Shown here: piece after piece, positions 34,477 to 42,514 of the stretch
Layout of the letters: each line of letters begins with the position of its first letter
Numbering within the stretch: position 1 is the first letter of the stretch
DNA from: Oceanispirochaeta sp963676905
GTDB taxonomy: Bacteria; Spirochaetota; Spirochaetia; DSM-2461
Length of the DNA: 64,000 nucleotides
Reading direction: 5' to 3'
Assembly: GCA_963676905.2 (NCBI GenBank)
Contig: CAXXVE010000001.1
Location: 248,001 to 312,000 of the forward strand
Program-made: the position numbers and the translations under genes
Notes under the pieces: generated by a model
The model's database searches: none
The model's input: only the letters and a program-made list of their open reading frames with translations
Told to the model about the DNA's origin: nothing

Positions 34477-35232
34477 TCACTGCTCCGCGGACGAGCTCAG
34501 ACACTTCTGCCTGTACTCGGAGGGCGACATGTCGTAAAACTTTCTGAAAGCCTTGCTGAAGTAGTTGTTGTCGCTGAATCCAAGAAGCTCTGCGATGTCC
34601 TGAACCTTAATCTGTTCATCCTTCAGCAGTTCTGCCGCCCGCAGCATTCTCTGTTTCTGAAGGTAGCGGTTGATGCTCTGGCCGTACTTCTTTTTAAAAA
34701 CCTTGCACAGATACTCTTTTGAGAGGCTGAACTGGTCACTCAGCTGGGAGAGGGTGATATTCTCGGTGTAGTGCCTGTCGATGCTCTCCTTCACAGCCGA
34801 TAGAATCCCCTCTGTAGACAGGGGATCTTCCACTCTGGCCGTATAGATGTGATTTTCGGTATTCAGCTTTACAACAGCCTTTTCAAGGGCCTTGTTCAGC
34901 TCCTCCTCCACAACAGGCTTAAGGAGATAGTCAACGGCACCGTGCCTGATGGCCGCATGGGCATAGGAGAAGTCGTCATAGCCGCTGATGACAATAAAGA
35001 GGGTCCCGGGGAACTCCGCAAGAGCCTTACCCATAAAGGTGACCCCGTTCATCAGAGGCATATTCATATCAACGAAGACAATATCAGGCTGTTCCTGATA
35101 CATAAGTTTCATAGCATCCCGTCCGTTCCGGGCGGTCAGGGGTTCACCGATATCCCAGCGCTCCCAGTCCCCCAGAGCGGCAACGGCCACACGGACAGGT
35201 TTTTCATCATCCACAATCATAACTTTATACAT
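34477..35232 (-). CDS. YesN-type response regulator with AraC DNA-binding domain
   Basis: A 251-residue regulator. The receiver domain starts MYKVMIVDDEKPVRVAVAAL, has its phospho-acceptor Asp in PDIVFVDMNMPLMNG, and the conserved Lys in VDYLLKPV. A short linker is followed by an AraC-type double HTH (TLSQLSDQFSLSKEYLCKVF and DIAELLGFSDNNYFSKAFRKF, ending DMSPSEYRQK). The ATG at 35232 overlaps the kinase stop and has GAGG upstream. It probably activates the adjacent alpha-galactoside transport operon. Confidence 0.94.
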   Translation of the reverse strand: MYKVMIVDDEKPVRVAVAALGDWERWDIGEPLTARNGRDAMKLMYQEQPDIVFVDMNMPLMNGVTFMGKALAEFPGTLFIVISGYDDFSYAHAAIRHGAVDYLLKPVVEEELNKALEKAVVKLNTENHIYTARVEDPLSTEGILSAVKESIDRHYTENITLSQLSDQFSLSKEYLCKVFKKKYGQSINRYLQKQRMLRAAELLKDEQIKVQDIAELLGFSDNNYFSKAFRKFYDMSPSEYRQKCLSSSAEQ

Positions 35233-36994
35233 ATAGGTGTTCCTCAAACACGGGGATCGTCAGAACAACACATGTTCCTTTCTCCTCCCGGCTTGTAATT
35301 TCGAGTCCCGCTTTTCCCTCATAGAGAATATGCAGGCGGCTGTTCAGATTGATGAGTCCCAGAGACGAGGTCTGGTCATCCTTCAGGCGGACACCGGAAA
35401 ACTGCTGCCGGAGATAGTCCAGCCGCTCTCCGCTTATCCCGCTGCCGTTGTCCTCCACGGCAATTCTCAGCAGATTTCCCTTGAGGGAGACAGAGACTTT
35501 TAAATGAACCCTGCCGTCGGGTCCCTGCATTCCGTGGATTATGGAGTTCTCCACCAGGGTCTGAATGCTCATCTTGGGGATCTCCAGATCCTCACTGTCC
35601 TGTTCCACATCGATCTCATAGCTGAGTTCATCCTCAAAACGGGCGTCCTGCAGCATCAGGTAGTCCCTTACATGTTTTATCTCGGAACCGAGGGAGACAA
35701 ACTCCCCGCCCTTTATGGAATATCTGAGCATATTAGCAAGAGCAGTGATCATAAAGTTGATCTTCATCTGCTTGTTCACAATGGCTTCAGAAGAGATAGC
35801 CTGCAGTGTATTGTAGAGCATATGGGGATTCAGCTGTGCCTCCAGTGCTTTCAGCTGAGCCGTCTTTTCGTTCAGGGCGGAGACATATGTCTTTTTGATA
35901 AGATCATCGATCTCTCTTGTCATGGCATTGAAGCTGTCGGTGAGCTGAACAATCTCCCGGCTTCCCCCTATATTTTCAAGGGAGGAGAAGTTTCCAGTCC
36001 CCACCTCCGCCAGCTGGTCTGAAAGTTGCTGCAGAGGAGTTGTCAGCAGACGGATATAGAGGGAAGAGAGTCCCAGAGTCAGAATTACAGCAATAAAACC
36101 GATCAGAAGACTGAGGTTGCGGGTCTCGGTCAGAGTGCTGTCCAGATTGGTTCTTGGAATCAGATTGTACAGGGTATAATTGTACCCCGGGCTGCGGTAG
36201 GAGACGGCGATATAATCATACCCCCCTACCCTTATGGAATCCCTGAAACTGCTGTTGCTCAGCCTTTCTGCCGCATTGAGGAGAAGAGAATCCGGCAGGT
36301 CCGTTGTCTTATACAGGATTCGCGACTCATCATCTGCTATATAGAGATTTTCACCCTCCCTGCGGTGATCCATAGTCAGTGCATCCAGATGTGAGGTATC
36401 AAAAGCCAGTTCTACAATGGCCAGAGGTTCCTGGTTCTCAATCCTTATAATTGTGCGGAAATACCGTATATACCCCTCCTCTCCCGCGACAGGCATAAAG
36501 TAGCGGTAGTACCTTCCCGAAGTGAACACACCATAATAGGGAAGGGATGAGGGATCATCCCAGTCAAAGGAGTTTACCTTGTTCAACCTGGCCTCTATTT
36601 CGTAGTTTTCTCCCGAATTGACCATATAGAGGCGATAGGAGAGAATATCATTCCGGGAATAAAAGGTATTTCGGAGCATCCCCTGAACAGATCGTTGGTC
36701 CCTGTAGTCCAGGGGACCCTTCTTTTTGATAATATCCATAAACCCGGCATCGTGGCGGAGCAGAAGGGAGTAACGGTCTATCTCGGCCAGATAACTGTCC
36801 AGGTTCAGGGCTTCCTGTCTCAGAAGTTTTGTCTGTACATCCACCTGCTGCTCAATTATGGTTCTGGAGTTACTGATGTAGGTATAGGCGATAACCGGCA
36901 GGATAATAAGAATGAAGGAGGCGATCAGAAGAACACCCAGCTGAGTCCTCAGGGGGGAACTGTTTCTGCTTTGTTTTATTAAATCCAATATCAT
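35225..36994 (-). CDS. YesM-type sensor histidine kinase
   Basis: A 589-residue membrane sensor. A first membrane helix (about 17-38) and an extracytoplasmic sensing domain of about 250 residues come first. A second helix (about 285-305), a HAMP linker and the YesM-type phosphorylation box with LEAQLNPHMLYNTLQAIS follow. The ATPase domain has the N-box IPKMSIQTLVENSIIHGM and the G-box VEDNGSGIS. The frame is open up to 37054, but the TATAAT at 37026-37031 lies downstream of that point. The ATG at 36994 is therefore the realistic start, though its GGAG spacing (13) is long. Confidence 0.92.
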   Translation of the reverse strand: MILDLIKQSRNSSPLRTQLGVLLIASFILIILPVIAYTYISNSRTIIEQQVDVQTKLLRQEALNLDSYLAEIDRYSLLLRHDAGFMDIIKKKGPLDYRDQRSVQGMLRNTFYSRNDILSYRLYMVNSGENYEIEARLNKVNSFDWDDPSSLPYYGVFTSGRYYRYFMPVAGEEGYIRYFRTIIRIENQEPLAIVELAFDTSHLDALTMDHRREGENLYIADDESRILYKTTDLPDSLLLNAAERLSNSSFRDSIRVGGYDYIAVSYRSPGYNYTLYNLIPRTNLDSTLTETRNLSLLIGFIAVILTLGLSSLYIRLLTTPLQQLSDQLAEVGTGNFSSLENIGGSREIVQLTDSFNAMTREIDDLIKKTYVSALNEKTAQLKALEAQLNPHMLYNTLQAISSEAIVNKQMKINFMITALANMLRYSIKGGEFVSLGSEIKHVRDYLMLQDARFEDELSYEIDVEQDSEDLEIPKMSIQTLVENSIIHGMQGPDGRVHLKVSVSLKGNLLRIAVEDNGSGISGERLDYLRQQFSGVRLKDDQTSSLGLINLNSRLHILYEGKAGLEITSREEKGTCVVLTIPVFEEHLYV

Positions 36995-37025
36995 AATGTT
37001 TGAGCATCTCCGCTCTGAGTCACTT

Positions 37026-37054
37026 ATTATACTGTCCCTGATGAAGATGCTCAA
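37026..37054 (-). promoter_or_regulatory. Promoter of the first YesM/YesN pair
   Basis: Minus strand: TTGAGC (37054-37049), 17 bases, TATAAT (37031-37026). Start near 37019, about 25 bases before the kinase ATG. Confidence 0.65.
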
Positions 37055-37066
37055 TGGAGAACAGAA

Positions 37067-37098
37067 GTTTCCGCCGCTGTATTATACAGGGCGGAAAC
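37067..37098. terminator. Hairpin between the sugar-binding protein and kinase genes
   Basis: GTTTCCGCC pairs with GGCGGAAAC (9 bp). An inner CTGTA/TACAG continues the stem with one unpaired base. On the minus strand it is followed by TTCTGTTC, so it may be a weak terminator or attenuator that separates abundant transporter mRNA from the kinase. Confidence 0.5.
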
Positions 37099-37111
37099 CA
37101 TAAAAGGAGGA

Positions 37112-38383
37112 TTATTTACCTTCCAGAGCGACCCATTTCAGTTCAATATCTGCACAGGCTTCATCTTTGGTTTTCACACCAGCCACATAGGACTGCATGA
37201 TTTCACCAAAAGCCTGATGGAAGCTGTCTGTAGAGTAGGCAACTGCCAGAGTTCCGGCGCCCTCTTCAGCAACATGGGCATTTCCCTGTTTGATAATTTC
37301 AAAATCGGGAGTCTTGGCATCATCGATGGGAGGAATAACTCCTGCCACATCACTGAACCAGCTTTTACCGTAGTCGGATGTATACCACCAGTTAGCAAAG
37401 TCAAGTACATCATCCAGAACGGGTGAGTCCTTGTAGATTCTGATTGCCTGGTCGGAACCGGCGATAACACGGCTGTCAGCAGGATCACTGCTTAAGGGGT
37501 ATCCGTCAAATCCGATCTTGAGAGAGGGATCGATTTTCAGGACATCTGCTTCAACCCAGGCACCCTGTCCGATGATCATGGCAGCCTTTCCTGTTCCCAG
37601 AGCGGCAATTTCTGTGCTCAGGTCGGATTCAAGGGGCTTTCTGTCGCCGTATTTTACAACAAGGTCAACAAACTTGAAAAAGTCGTCGTAAAGCTCGGGG
37701 TAATCGGCAATCTTGGCTTCCCCGGTGATGAAAGAATTAATCAGGCCTTCCACATCGTCGGGCTGAGCGGCATTAAGAAAGTGCTGGAACAGATGTTTAA
37801 ACACCCACCACTCTGCAAAACCGGAGCTGAAGGGCTGGTAACCGGCTGCCTCGATTGCGGCACAGGCGCTTTCAAGTTCGTCAAATGTCTGGGGAAAATC
37901 GATACCGACTTCTTCAAAGATGCCCTTGTTGTAAACAAGACCGAAGAAGTTGCCCTTGATACTCATACCATGAACTTCATCTCCTGACATCATAACGGAT
38001 TTAACAGCATCAGACATGGCATCAGCAAGGGGCTGTGCAGTCAGGTCGGCAGAGTAGTCGAGGTAGACGCCGATCTCTTTTCCGGAAGTGGATGCAAAGA
38101 TATCGGGAGCTTCACCTGAGTTAAGCTTAGCCTTGAGCAGTGTGGGGTAATCATTCTGAGTGGTCTCATAGTTGATTGTCACATTGGGTTTAACTTCCTT
38201 GTATGCCTTGATGAGTTCACCGATTGATTCGGCGTATTCAGGACTGGAAATAAACATATAGATACTAACGGCTTCCTCTTTTGAAGCCCCGGCATCAGCA
38301 GTGCTGGTCTCTTTGCCACCGCAGCTGATCAGCATGAGGGACATTGCAGTCATGCATAACAGAACAGAAAGTATTTTTTTCAT
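37112..38383 (-). CDS. Carbohydrate ABC transporter, solute-binding lipoprotein (system 1)
   Basis: A 423-residue extracytoplasmic sugar receptor of the UgpB/MalE-like CUT1 class. The signal peptide ends LMLISC, with Cys at about residue 21. Typical segments are LIKAYKEVKPNVTINYETTQ, 'LLKAKLNSGEAPDIFAS' and AMIIGQGAWVEADVLKID. GGAGG lies five bases before the ATG at 38383. It is preceded by two permeases and the alpha-galactosidase on the same strand, so alpha-galactosides (melibiose or raffinose type) are the probable ligands. Confidence 0.92.
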   Translation of the reverse strand: MKKILSVLLCMTAMSLMLISCGGKETSTADAGASKEEAVSIYMFISSPEYAESIGELIKAYKEVKPNVTINYETTQNDYPTLLKAKLNSGEAPDIFASTSGKEIGVYLDYSADLTAQPLADAMSDAVKSVMMSGDEVHGMSIKGNFFGLVYNKGIFEEVGIDFPQTFDELESACAAIEAAGYQPFSSGFAEWWVFKHLFQHFLNAAQPDDVEGLINSFITGEAKIADYPELYDDFFKFVDLVVKYGDRKPLESDLSTEIAALGTGKAAMIIGQGAWVEADVLKIDPSLKIGFDGYPLSSDPADSRVIAGSDQAIRIYKDSPVLDDVLDFANWWYTSDYGKSWFSDVAGVIPPIDDAKTPDFEIIKQGNAHVAEEGAGTLAVAYSTDSFHQAFGEIMQSYVAGVKTKDEACADIELKWVALEGK

Positions 38384-38442
38384 AACTTCCTCCAATTTTT
38401 TTTATGCTCACTGCCTGAGGAGAACCCCAGGCAGATAGTGCC

Positions 38443-39276
38443 TTAACCTTTTACCGCTCCGGCGACAACACCCTCAACGATGTAGCGCTGCAGCAGTATA
38501 AAAAACAGAATCGACGGCAGGACGGCCAGGACCATAGCGGTCATGGCATAGTGCCACTGGGTATTGAACTGCCCGACGAAGGTGTAGGCCGACAGGACAA
38601 GGGTCTTTGTCTCGGGAGACCTGTTTACCATAAGAAGGGGCAGCAGAAAGTCATTCCAGATCCACATCACATCCAGAACAATTACGGTAACCGTAACGTT
38701 TTTAAGGAGGGGCAGGATGATTGAGAAGAAGGTTCTTGTGGTGGATGCACCGTCAATCAGAGCGCTCTCATCAATATCCTTGGGAATGGTTTTCATAAAG
38801 TTGTAGAAGATAAAGGTAGCCATGGGGATACCGAATCCCCAGTACTGGATTCCCAGTCCCCAGGTGCTTCCGGAGAGGTGAAGCACATTCATGACCTTAA
38901 GAAGGGTGATCATGATGGTCTGGAAGGGGATCAGCATGGGAGTGATGATCAGGGCATAAAGGAACCCTGTGTATTTGGATTTTCTTCTGTCCAGTATATA
39001 GGCGGCGGTAGAAGAAAAGAGCACAATCCCCAGGATACCGATAGTTGTGATCACCACGTTGTTCATAAAGAGCTTGAAGTAGCTCATTTTCTCAATAACA
39101 TCTTTATAATTCTGGAATTCCAGGCTCTTCGGCAGGGCTATGACATTACTAATAACCTCTCCGAAGGACTTAAAGGAGTTCATAAACATAAGGAAGACGG
39201 GGTATATAAAGACAAGCCCCACGAGAATCATAATGATCTCCAGGACATAGAGTCCCATATTCTGTTTTTTAATCAT
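38443..39276 (-). CDS. Carbohydrate ABC transporter permease, MalG-like (system 1)
   Basis: A 277-residue inner-membrane permease of about six helices. The CUT1 EAA motif region is DESALIDGASTTRTFFSIIL. The C-terminus QRYIVEGVVAGAVKG is characteristic of MalG-type subunits. The ATG overlaps the preceding permease stop by four bases. Confidence 0.94.
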   Translation of the reverse strand: MIKKQNMGLYVLEIIMILVGLVFIYPVFLMFMNSFKSFGEVISNVIALPKSLEFQNYKDVIEKMSYFKLFMNNVVITTIGILGIVLFSSTAAYILDRRKSKYTGFLYALIITPMLIPFQTIMITLLKVMNVLHLSGSTWGLGIQYWGFGIPMATFIFYNFMKTIPKDIDESALIDGASTTRTFFSIILPLLKNVTVTVIVLDVMWIWNDFLLPLLMVNRSPETKTLVLSAYTFVGQFNTQWHYAMTAMVLAVLPSILFFILLQRYIVEGVVAGAVKG

Positions 39277-40160
39277 TTTTCCACCTCTGTACGGCTGAAT
39301 CCCTTAAGGACGACCTGAGTCAGAATCAGAACCAGCAGGAAGAAGACAAGTGACTTGGCCGATCCGAGTCCGTAGTTATTGTTCTGGAAGGCTTCCCTGT
39401 AGATATCCAGGGTAACGCTGTAGGTGGACCCTCCCGGGCCTCCCTTTGTCAGAGCCAGAATGATATCGAAAACCTTGAGGGAGTTGATGAGTGAAAGAAG
39501 TACACAGGTTGTTACAGAAGATCCCAGAAGGGGCAGAACAACCCTGAAGAACTTGGTCCAGGGTCCGGCGCCTTCCACATAGGCTGCTTCCAGAACGTCC
39601 TTGGAAATGGACTGAAGCCCTGCGATGTAGAGAACCATGTAGAATCCGACCGACTGCCAGGAGCCTACAAAAACGACTGAGTAGAATGCCAGACTGGGAT
39701 CACCAAGCCAGCTCAGATCAAAAAATCCGAAGCTCGTCAGATCAAAAAGGTTCGCAAAGCCCTGAGAGAAGATGAACTTCCAGATAAAACCGACAATGGT
39801 CATACTGATGATATAGGGTATGAAAAAGAGGCTCCTGAGCACATTGGCACTCTTCAGCTTCTTAACAAGACCCAGCGCCAGAGCGAGAGCCGATACGTTC
39901 AGCAGCACCATTGCACAAACAGTGTACTTGACTGTGAACCAGAGAGAACTCAGAAAGCTGTCCCCTCCCTGAAAAAGTGTTTTGAAATTGGCAAGACCGA
40001 CGAATACGGGGTCCTTGTCAATTCCGTTCCAGTCCATCAGGGAGTAGAATCCGCTGAGGACAAAGGGAATATAAATTGTCAGCGATACAAGAATTACCGC
40101 CGGAAGAGCAAAAAGATTAGTTTCCACTGTACGGGACAGGGATTTTTTCTCTATAGCCAT
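39273..40160 (-). CDS. Carbohydrate ABC transporter permease, MalF-like (system 1)
   Basis: A 295-residue permease with six helices. The EAA region is LEAAYVEGAGPWTKFFRVVLP. DIILALTKGGPGGSTYSVTL is the family's signature before the last helix. The ATG overlaps the alpha-galactosidase stop as TAATG, with GGATGAGG upstream, so translation is coupled. Confidence 0.94.
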   Translation of the reverse strand: MAIEKKSLSRTVETNLFALPAVILVSLTIYIPFVLSGFYSLMDWNGIDKDPVFVGLANFKTLFQGGDSFLSSLWFTVKYTVCAMVLLNVSALALALGLVKKLKSANVLRSLFFIPYIISMTIVGFIWKFIFSQGFANLFDLTSFGFFDLSWLGDPSLAFYSVVFVGSWQSVGFYMVLYIAGLQSISKDVLEAAYVEGAGPWTKFFRVVLPLLGSSVTTCVLLSLINSLKVFDIILALTKGGPGGSTYSVTLDIYREAFQNNNYGLGSAKSLVFFLLVLILTQVVLKGFSRTEVEK

Positions 40161-42277
40161 TAAACCTCATCCTTAATATTTATTTCAAACAGCCTTGCAC
40201 TGAAGGCCGCATTCATTTCCACAGTCAAACTGCCGACGGCAGGATTCCAGAGAAAGGGTGTTTCTGAATCCGAGGGATAGGCGCAGCGGATATCCACAGC
40301 CTTCCCCTTCAGAACGGGTAAAGGAACTTCACAAAAGGCGTCCCCCTCCCTTCTCCACAGGGCAAGAAAAATTCTGTTGCCGTCCCGGATACCGAGACAA
40401 ACCCTGGAATCAGAGAACTTAGAAAGCCCCAGAGGCCAGAAGGGAAGCCCCTTTCGAATACTTCCTCTGATGCTCTTGTAGTAATCCAGAGCCTCCCTGA
40501 CAAGAGCCCGGCCGCTGCCGCTCATCCTGGCAAGATGACCGCTCTGATGTACACGAAGCAGAAGGGCGTTGACCATATTGAAGATGATCTCCTCCCTGCT
40601 TTCCGGCTCCATGGGATAGGACCAGACAGCCGCCTGTTCGGGTGTGACCCCGGTGGGGGCATTGGCCGCTATGGTGGCGTAGCGCCTGTAGTCCTCCTGA
40701 TCGCTGGTGGACTGGAGGCTGTGACGGCTCAGCATGGCGTAATCGATACGGAGCCCGCCGCTGGAACAGTTTTCGATGATCAGATCGGGATAGGCGGCAA
40801 AGATCTCGTCCAGCCACTCAAGATAAGCCCTCTGATGGCCCAGAAGACCGTCTCCGAAACTGTCGGCATTCAGCTCGGTTCCGATGCCCGGTTCGATGTT
40901 GTAGTCCATCTTGATATATCCAACGCCATACTCTTCCACAAGGCGTCTTATCACACCGGCGGTGTACTCCCTGACCTCGGGATTCCTGAAATCAAGCTGA
41001 TAGCGGCTTCGGTCATATACCTTTTTCCCGTGTCGGGTAAAGAACCAGTCCTCGGGAACTTCGGCGGCCTTGCCGCACTTGATGCCCATGACCTCCAGTT
41101 CCAGCCAGAGACCGGGAACCATGCCCTTGCTTCTTATATAGGAGAGAACTTCCTCGATTCCGCCGGGAAAACGCTCGGAAGAGGGCATCCACTCCCCTAC
41201 GCTGTCCCACCAGTAACCGGCGTCGTACCATCCGGCATCGATGCAGTAGTACTCGCATCCCGCCTCGGCAGCGGCATCGATCAGGGGGATCTCCTTCTCG
41301 GTTGTAGGATCTGCCCAGAGGCAGTTCATATAGTCGTTGAAGATGACTCCCAGGAGTTCATTGTCTTTGTTTGGACGGCGGATGGCTCTGCGGTATCTTG
41401 TGAGCTCACCCATGGCATGATCAAAACCACTGCAGTCGGCACCGACAGCCACGGGAACCGATGTAAAGGAATCTCCCGGCTTCAGCTCTTTATACCAGTG
41501 TGAGTCGTTCTCGGTGGGGCCGCTGATCTGAAGATAGTAGTGGTCAGTCTGGTCACTGATCTCCCAGTGCCAGGAGCCGTTATGCTCAATCTGCCAGTAG
41601 AGGCTTCCTCCGGTTTCTGTGTTCTCCAGATAGCCCATGGGCAGGTACTCTTTGGTGGACCAGTTGCCCGAATTGCAGACGCTGAAGGCCTTGGAGGATC
41701 TCTGTTTGCCTTCCGGCTGGCATCGGGCCAGTCCCATCTGTTCCAAAGTCAGGCTCTGCCACTGGAACTCCCGCATCCAGGAGTTGTGGGGAACGGAGAG
41801 CCGGATCTTGTCATCGGCGCTGCGGAGTCCCTCTTTTTCAATTCCATTGAGATTGAAGGAGCTGATATACTCCAGCCCCTGTGTTTCTGTTCCCTTGTTT
41901 TCCACAGTACTGAAACAGCGGACGATAGAGATGCCGTCAAAAAACTGATAGTGGCTGACTACCTCAACACCGCTTTCATCATCTCCTGATACAATTTCAA
42001 GTTTCCGTCCGGCTTCGTTTCTGAAGTCTCTGTGGGATCTGTATTTCAGGCGGTATCCAGGGGCTGTTACCGTATATTTGATACCATGTCTTTCTTCCGG
42101 ACGGTCGTACCCGGAGAGGGCCAGCTCCACAACTCTGAATCCGCTTTTTTCATAGTCGCTCAGATCCTCTGCATCGAAGGGAAGAGAGGAAAAATGAAGG
42201 AGTTTTATCTCACTGCTGTCATTGATTTCAAAGCATATATTGAGGCCGTTTTCGGCTATGTCAATCCGGTTCACCAA
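40160..42277 (-). CDS. GH36 alpha-galactosidase (system 1)
   Basis: A 705-residue cytoplasmic glycosidase that cleaves terminal alpha-1,6-galactose from imported oligosaccharides. An N-terminal beta-sandwich (about 1-310) is followed by the TIM barrel. The nucleophile Asp458 lies in GYIKMDYNIEPGIG and the acid/base Asp526 in LQSTSDQEDYRRYA. YYCIDAGWYDAGYWWDSVGE and ENCSSGGLRIDYAMLSRHS are further GH36 hallmarks. No signal peptide is present. The start is TTG (AAGGA seven bases upstream) or the GTG next to it. First gene of the system 1 operon. Confidence 0.95.
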   Translation of the reverse strand: MVNRIDIAENGLNICFEINDSSEIKLLHFSSLPFDAEDLSDYEKSGFRVVELALSGYDRPEERHGIKYTVTAPGYRLKYRSHRDFRNEAGRKLEIVSGDDESGVEVVSHYQFFDGISIVRCFSTVENKGTETQGLEYISSFNLNGIEKEGLRSADDKIRLSVPHNSWMREFQWQSLTLEQMGLARCQPEGKQRSSKAFSVCNSGNWSTKEYLPMGYLENTETGGSLYWQIEHNGSWHWEISDQTDHYYLQISGPTENDSHWYKELKPGDSFTSVPVAVGADCSGFDHAMGELTRYRRAIRRPNKDNELLGVIFNDYMNCLWADPTTEKEIPLIDAAAEAGCEYYCIDAGWYDAGYWWDSVGEWMPSSERFPGGIEEVLSYIRSKGMVPGLWLELEVMGIKCGKAAEVPEDWFFTRHGKKVYDRSRYQLDFRNPEVREYTAGVIRRLVEEYGVGYIKMDYNIEPGIGTELNADSFGDGLLGHQRAYLEWLDEIFAAYPDLIIENCSSGGLRIDYAMLSRHSLQSTSDQEDYRRYATIAANAPTGVTPEQAAVWSYPMEPESREEIIFNMVNALLLRVHQSGHLARMSGSGRALVREALDYYKSIRGSIRKGLPFWPLGLSKFSDSRVCLGIRDGNRIFLALWRREGDAFCEVPLPVLKGKAVDIRCAYPSDSETPFLWNPAVGSLTVEMNAAFSARLFEINIKDEV

Positions 42278-42459
42278 TACCTGTTCCTTGTTGTTTTATC
42301 ACTTTTCTTTAGTAGAATGAGAATAATTGTAAACCCGGTTTTTTCAGAGATAAATGGACAATATTAATCAATCGATGGTAATATCTTGAACTCCCGGACA
42401 CCGTTCACATTTACTGAAGACATAAGACTATCTGCTTCTAATAAAAAAAAATAAAAAAA

Positions 42460-42479
42460 CCGGACCCATCAGGGTCCGG
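42460..42479 (-). terminator. Terminator after the GH31 gene
   Basis: CCGGACCC-ATCA-GGGTCCGG, an 8-bp perfect stem. On the minus strand it is followed by seven T and further T-rich sequence to 42441. It separates the alpha-xylosidase gene from the alpha-galactoside operon downstream. Confidence 0.93.
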
Positions 42480-42514
42480 CAGATCAATCATAAACAGCAG
42501 CTGAAAATGTTAAA

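Noticed and set aside
40535..41503. A 322-codon plus-strand reading frame
   Set aside because: It is antisense to the GH36 gene and is a mirror of its codon pattern.
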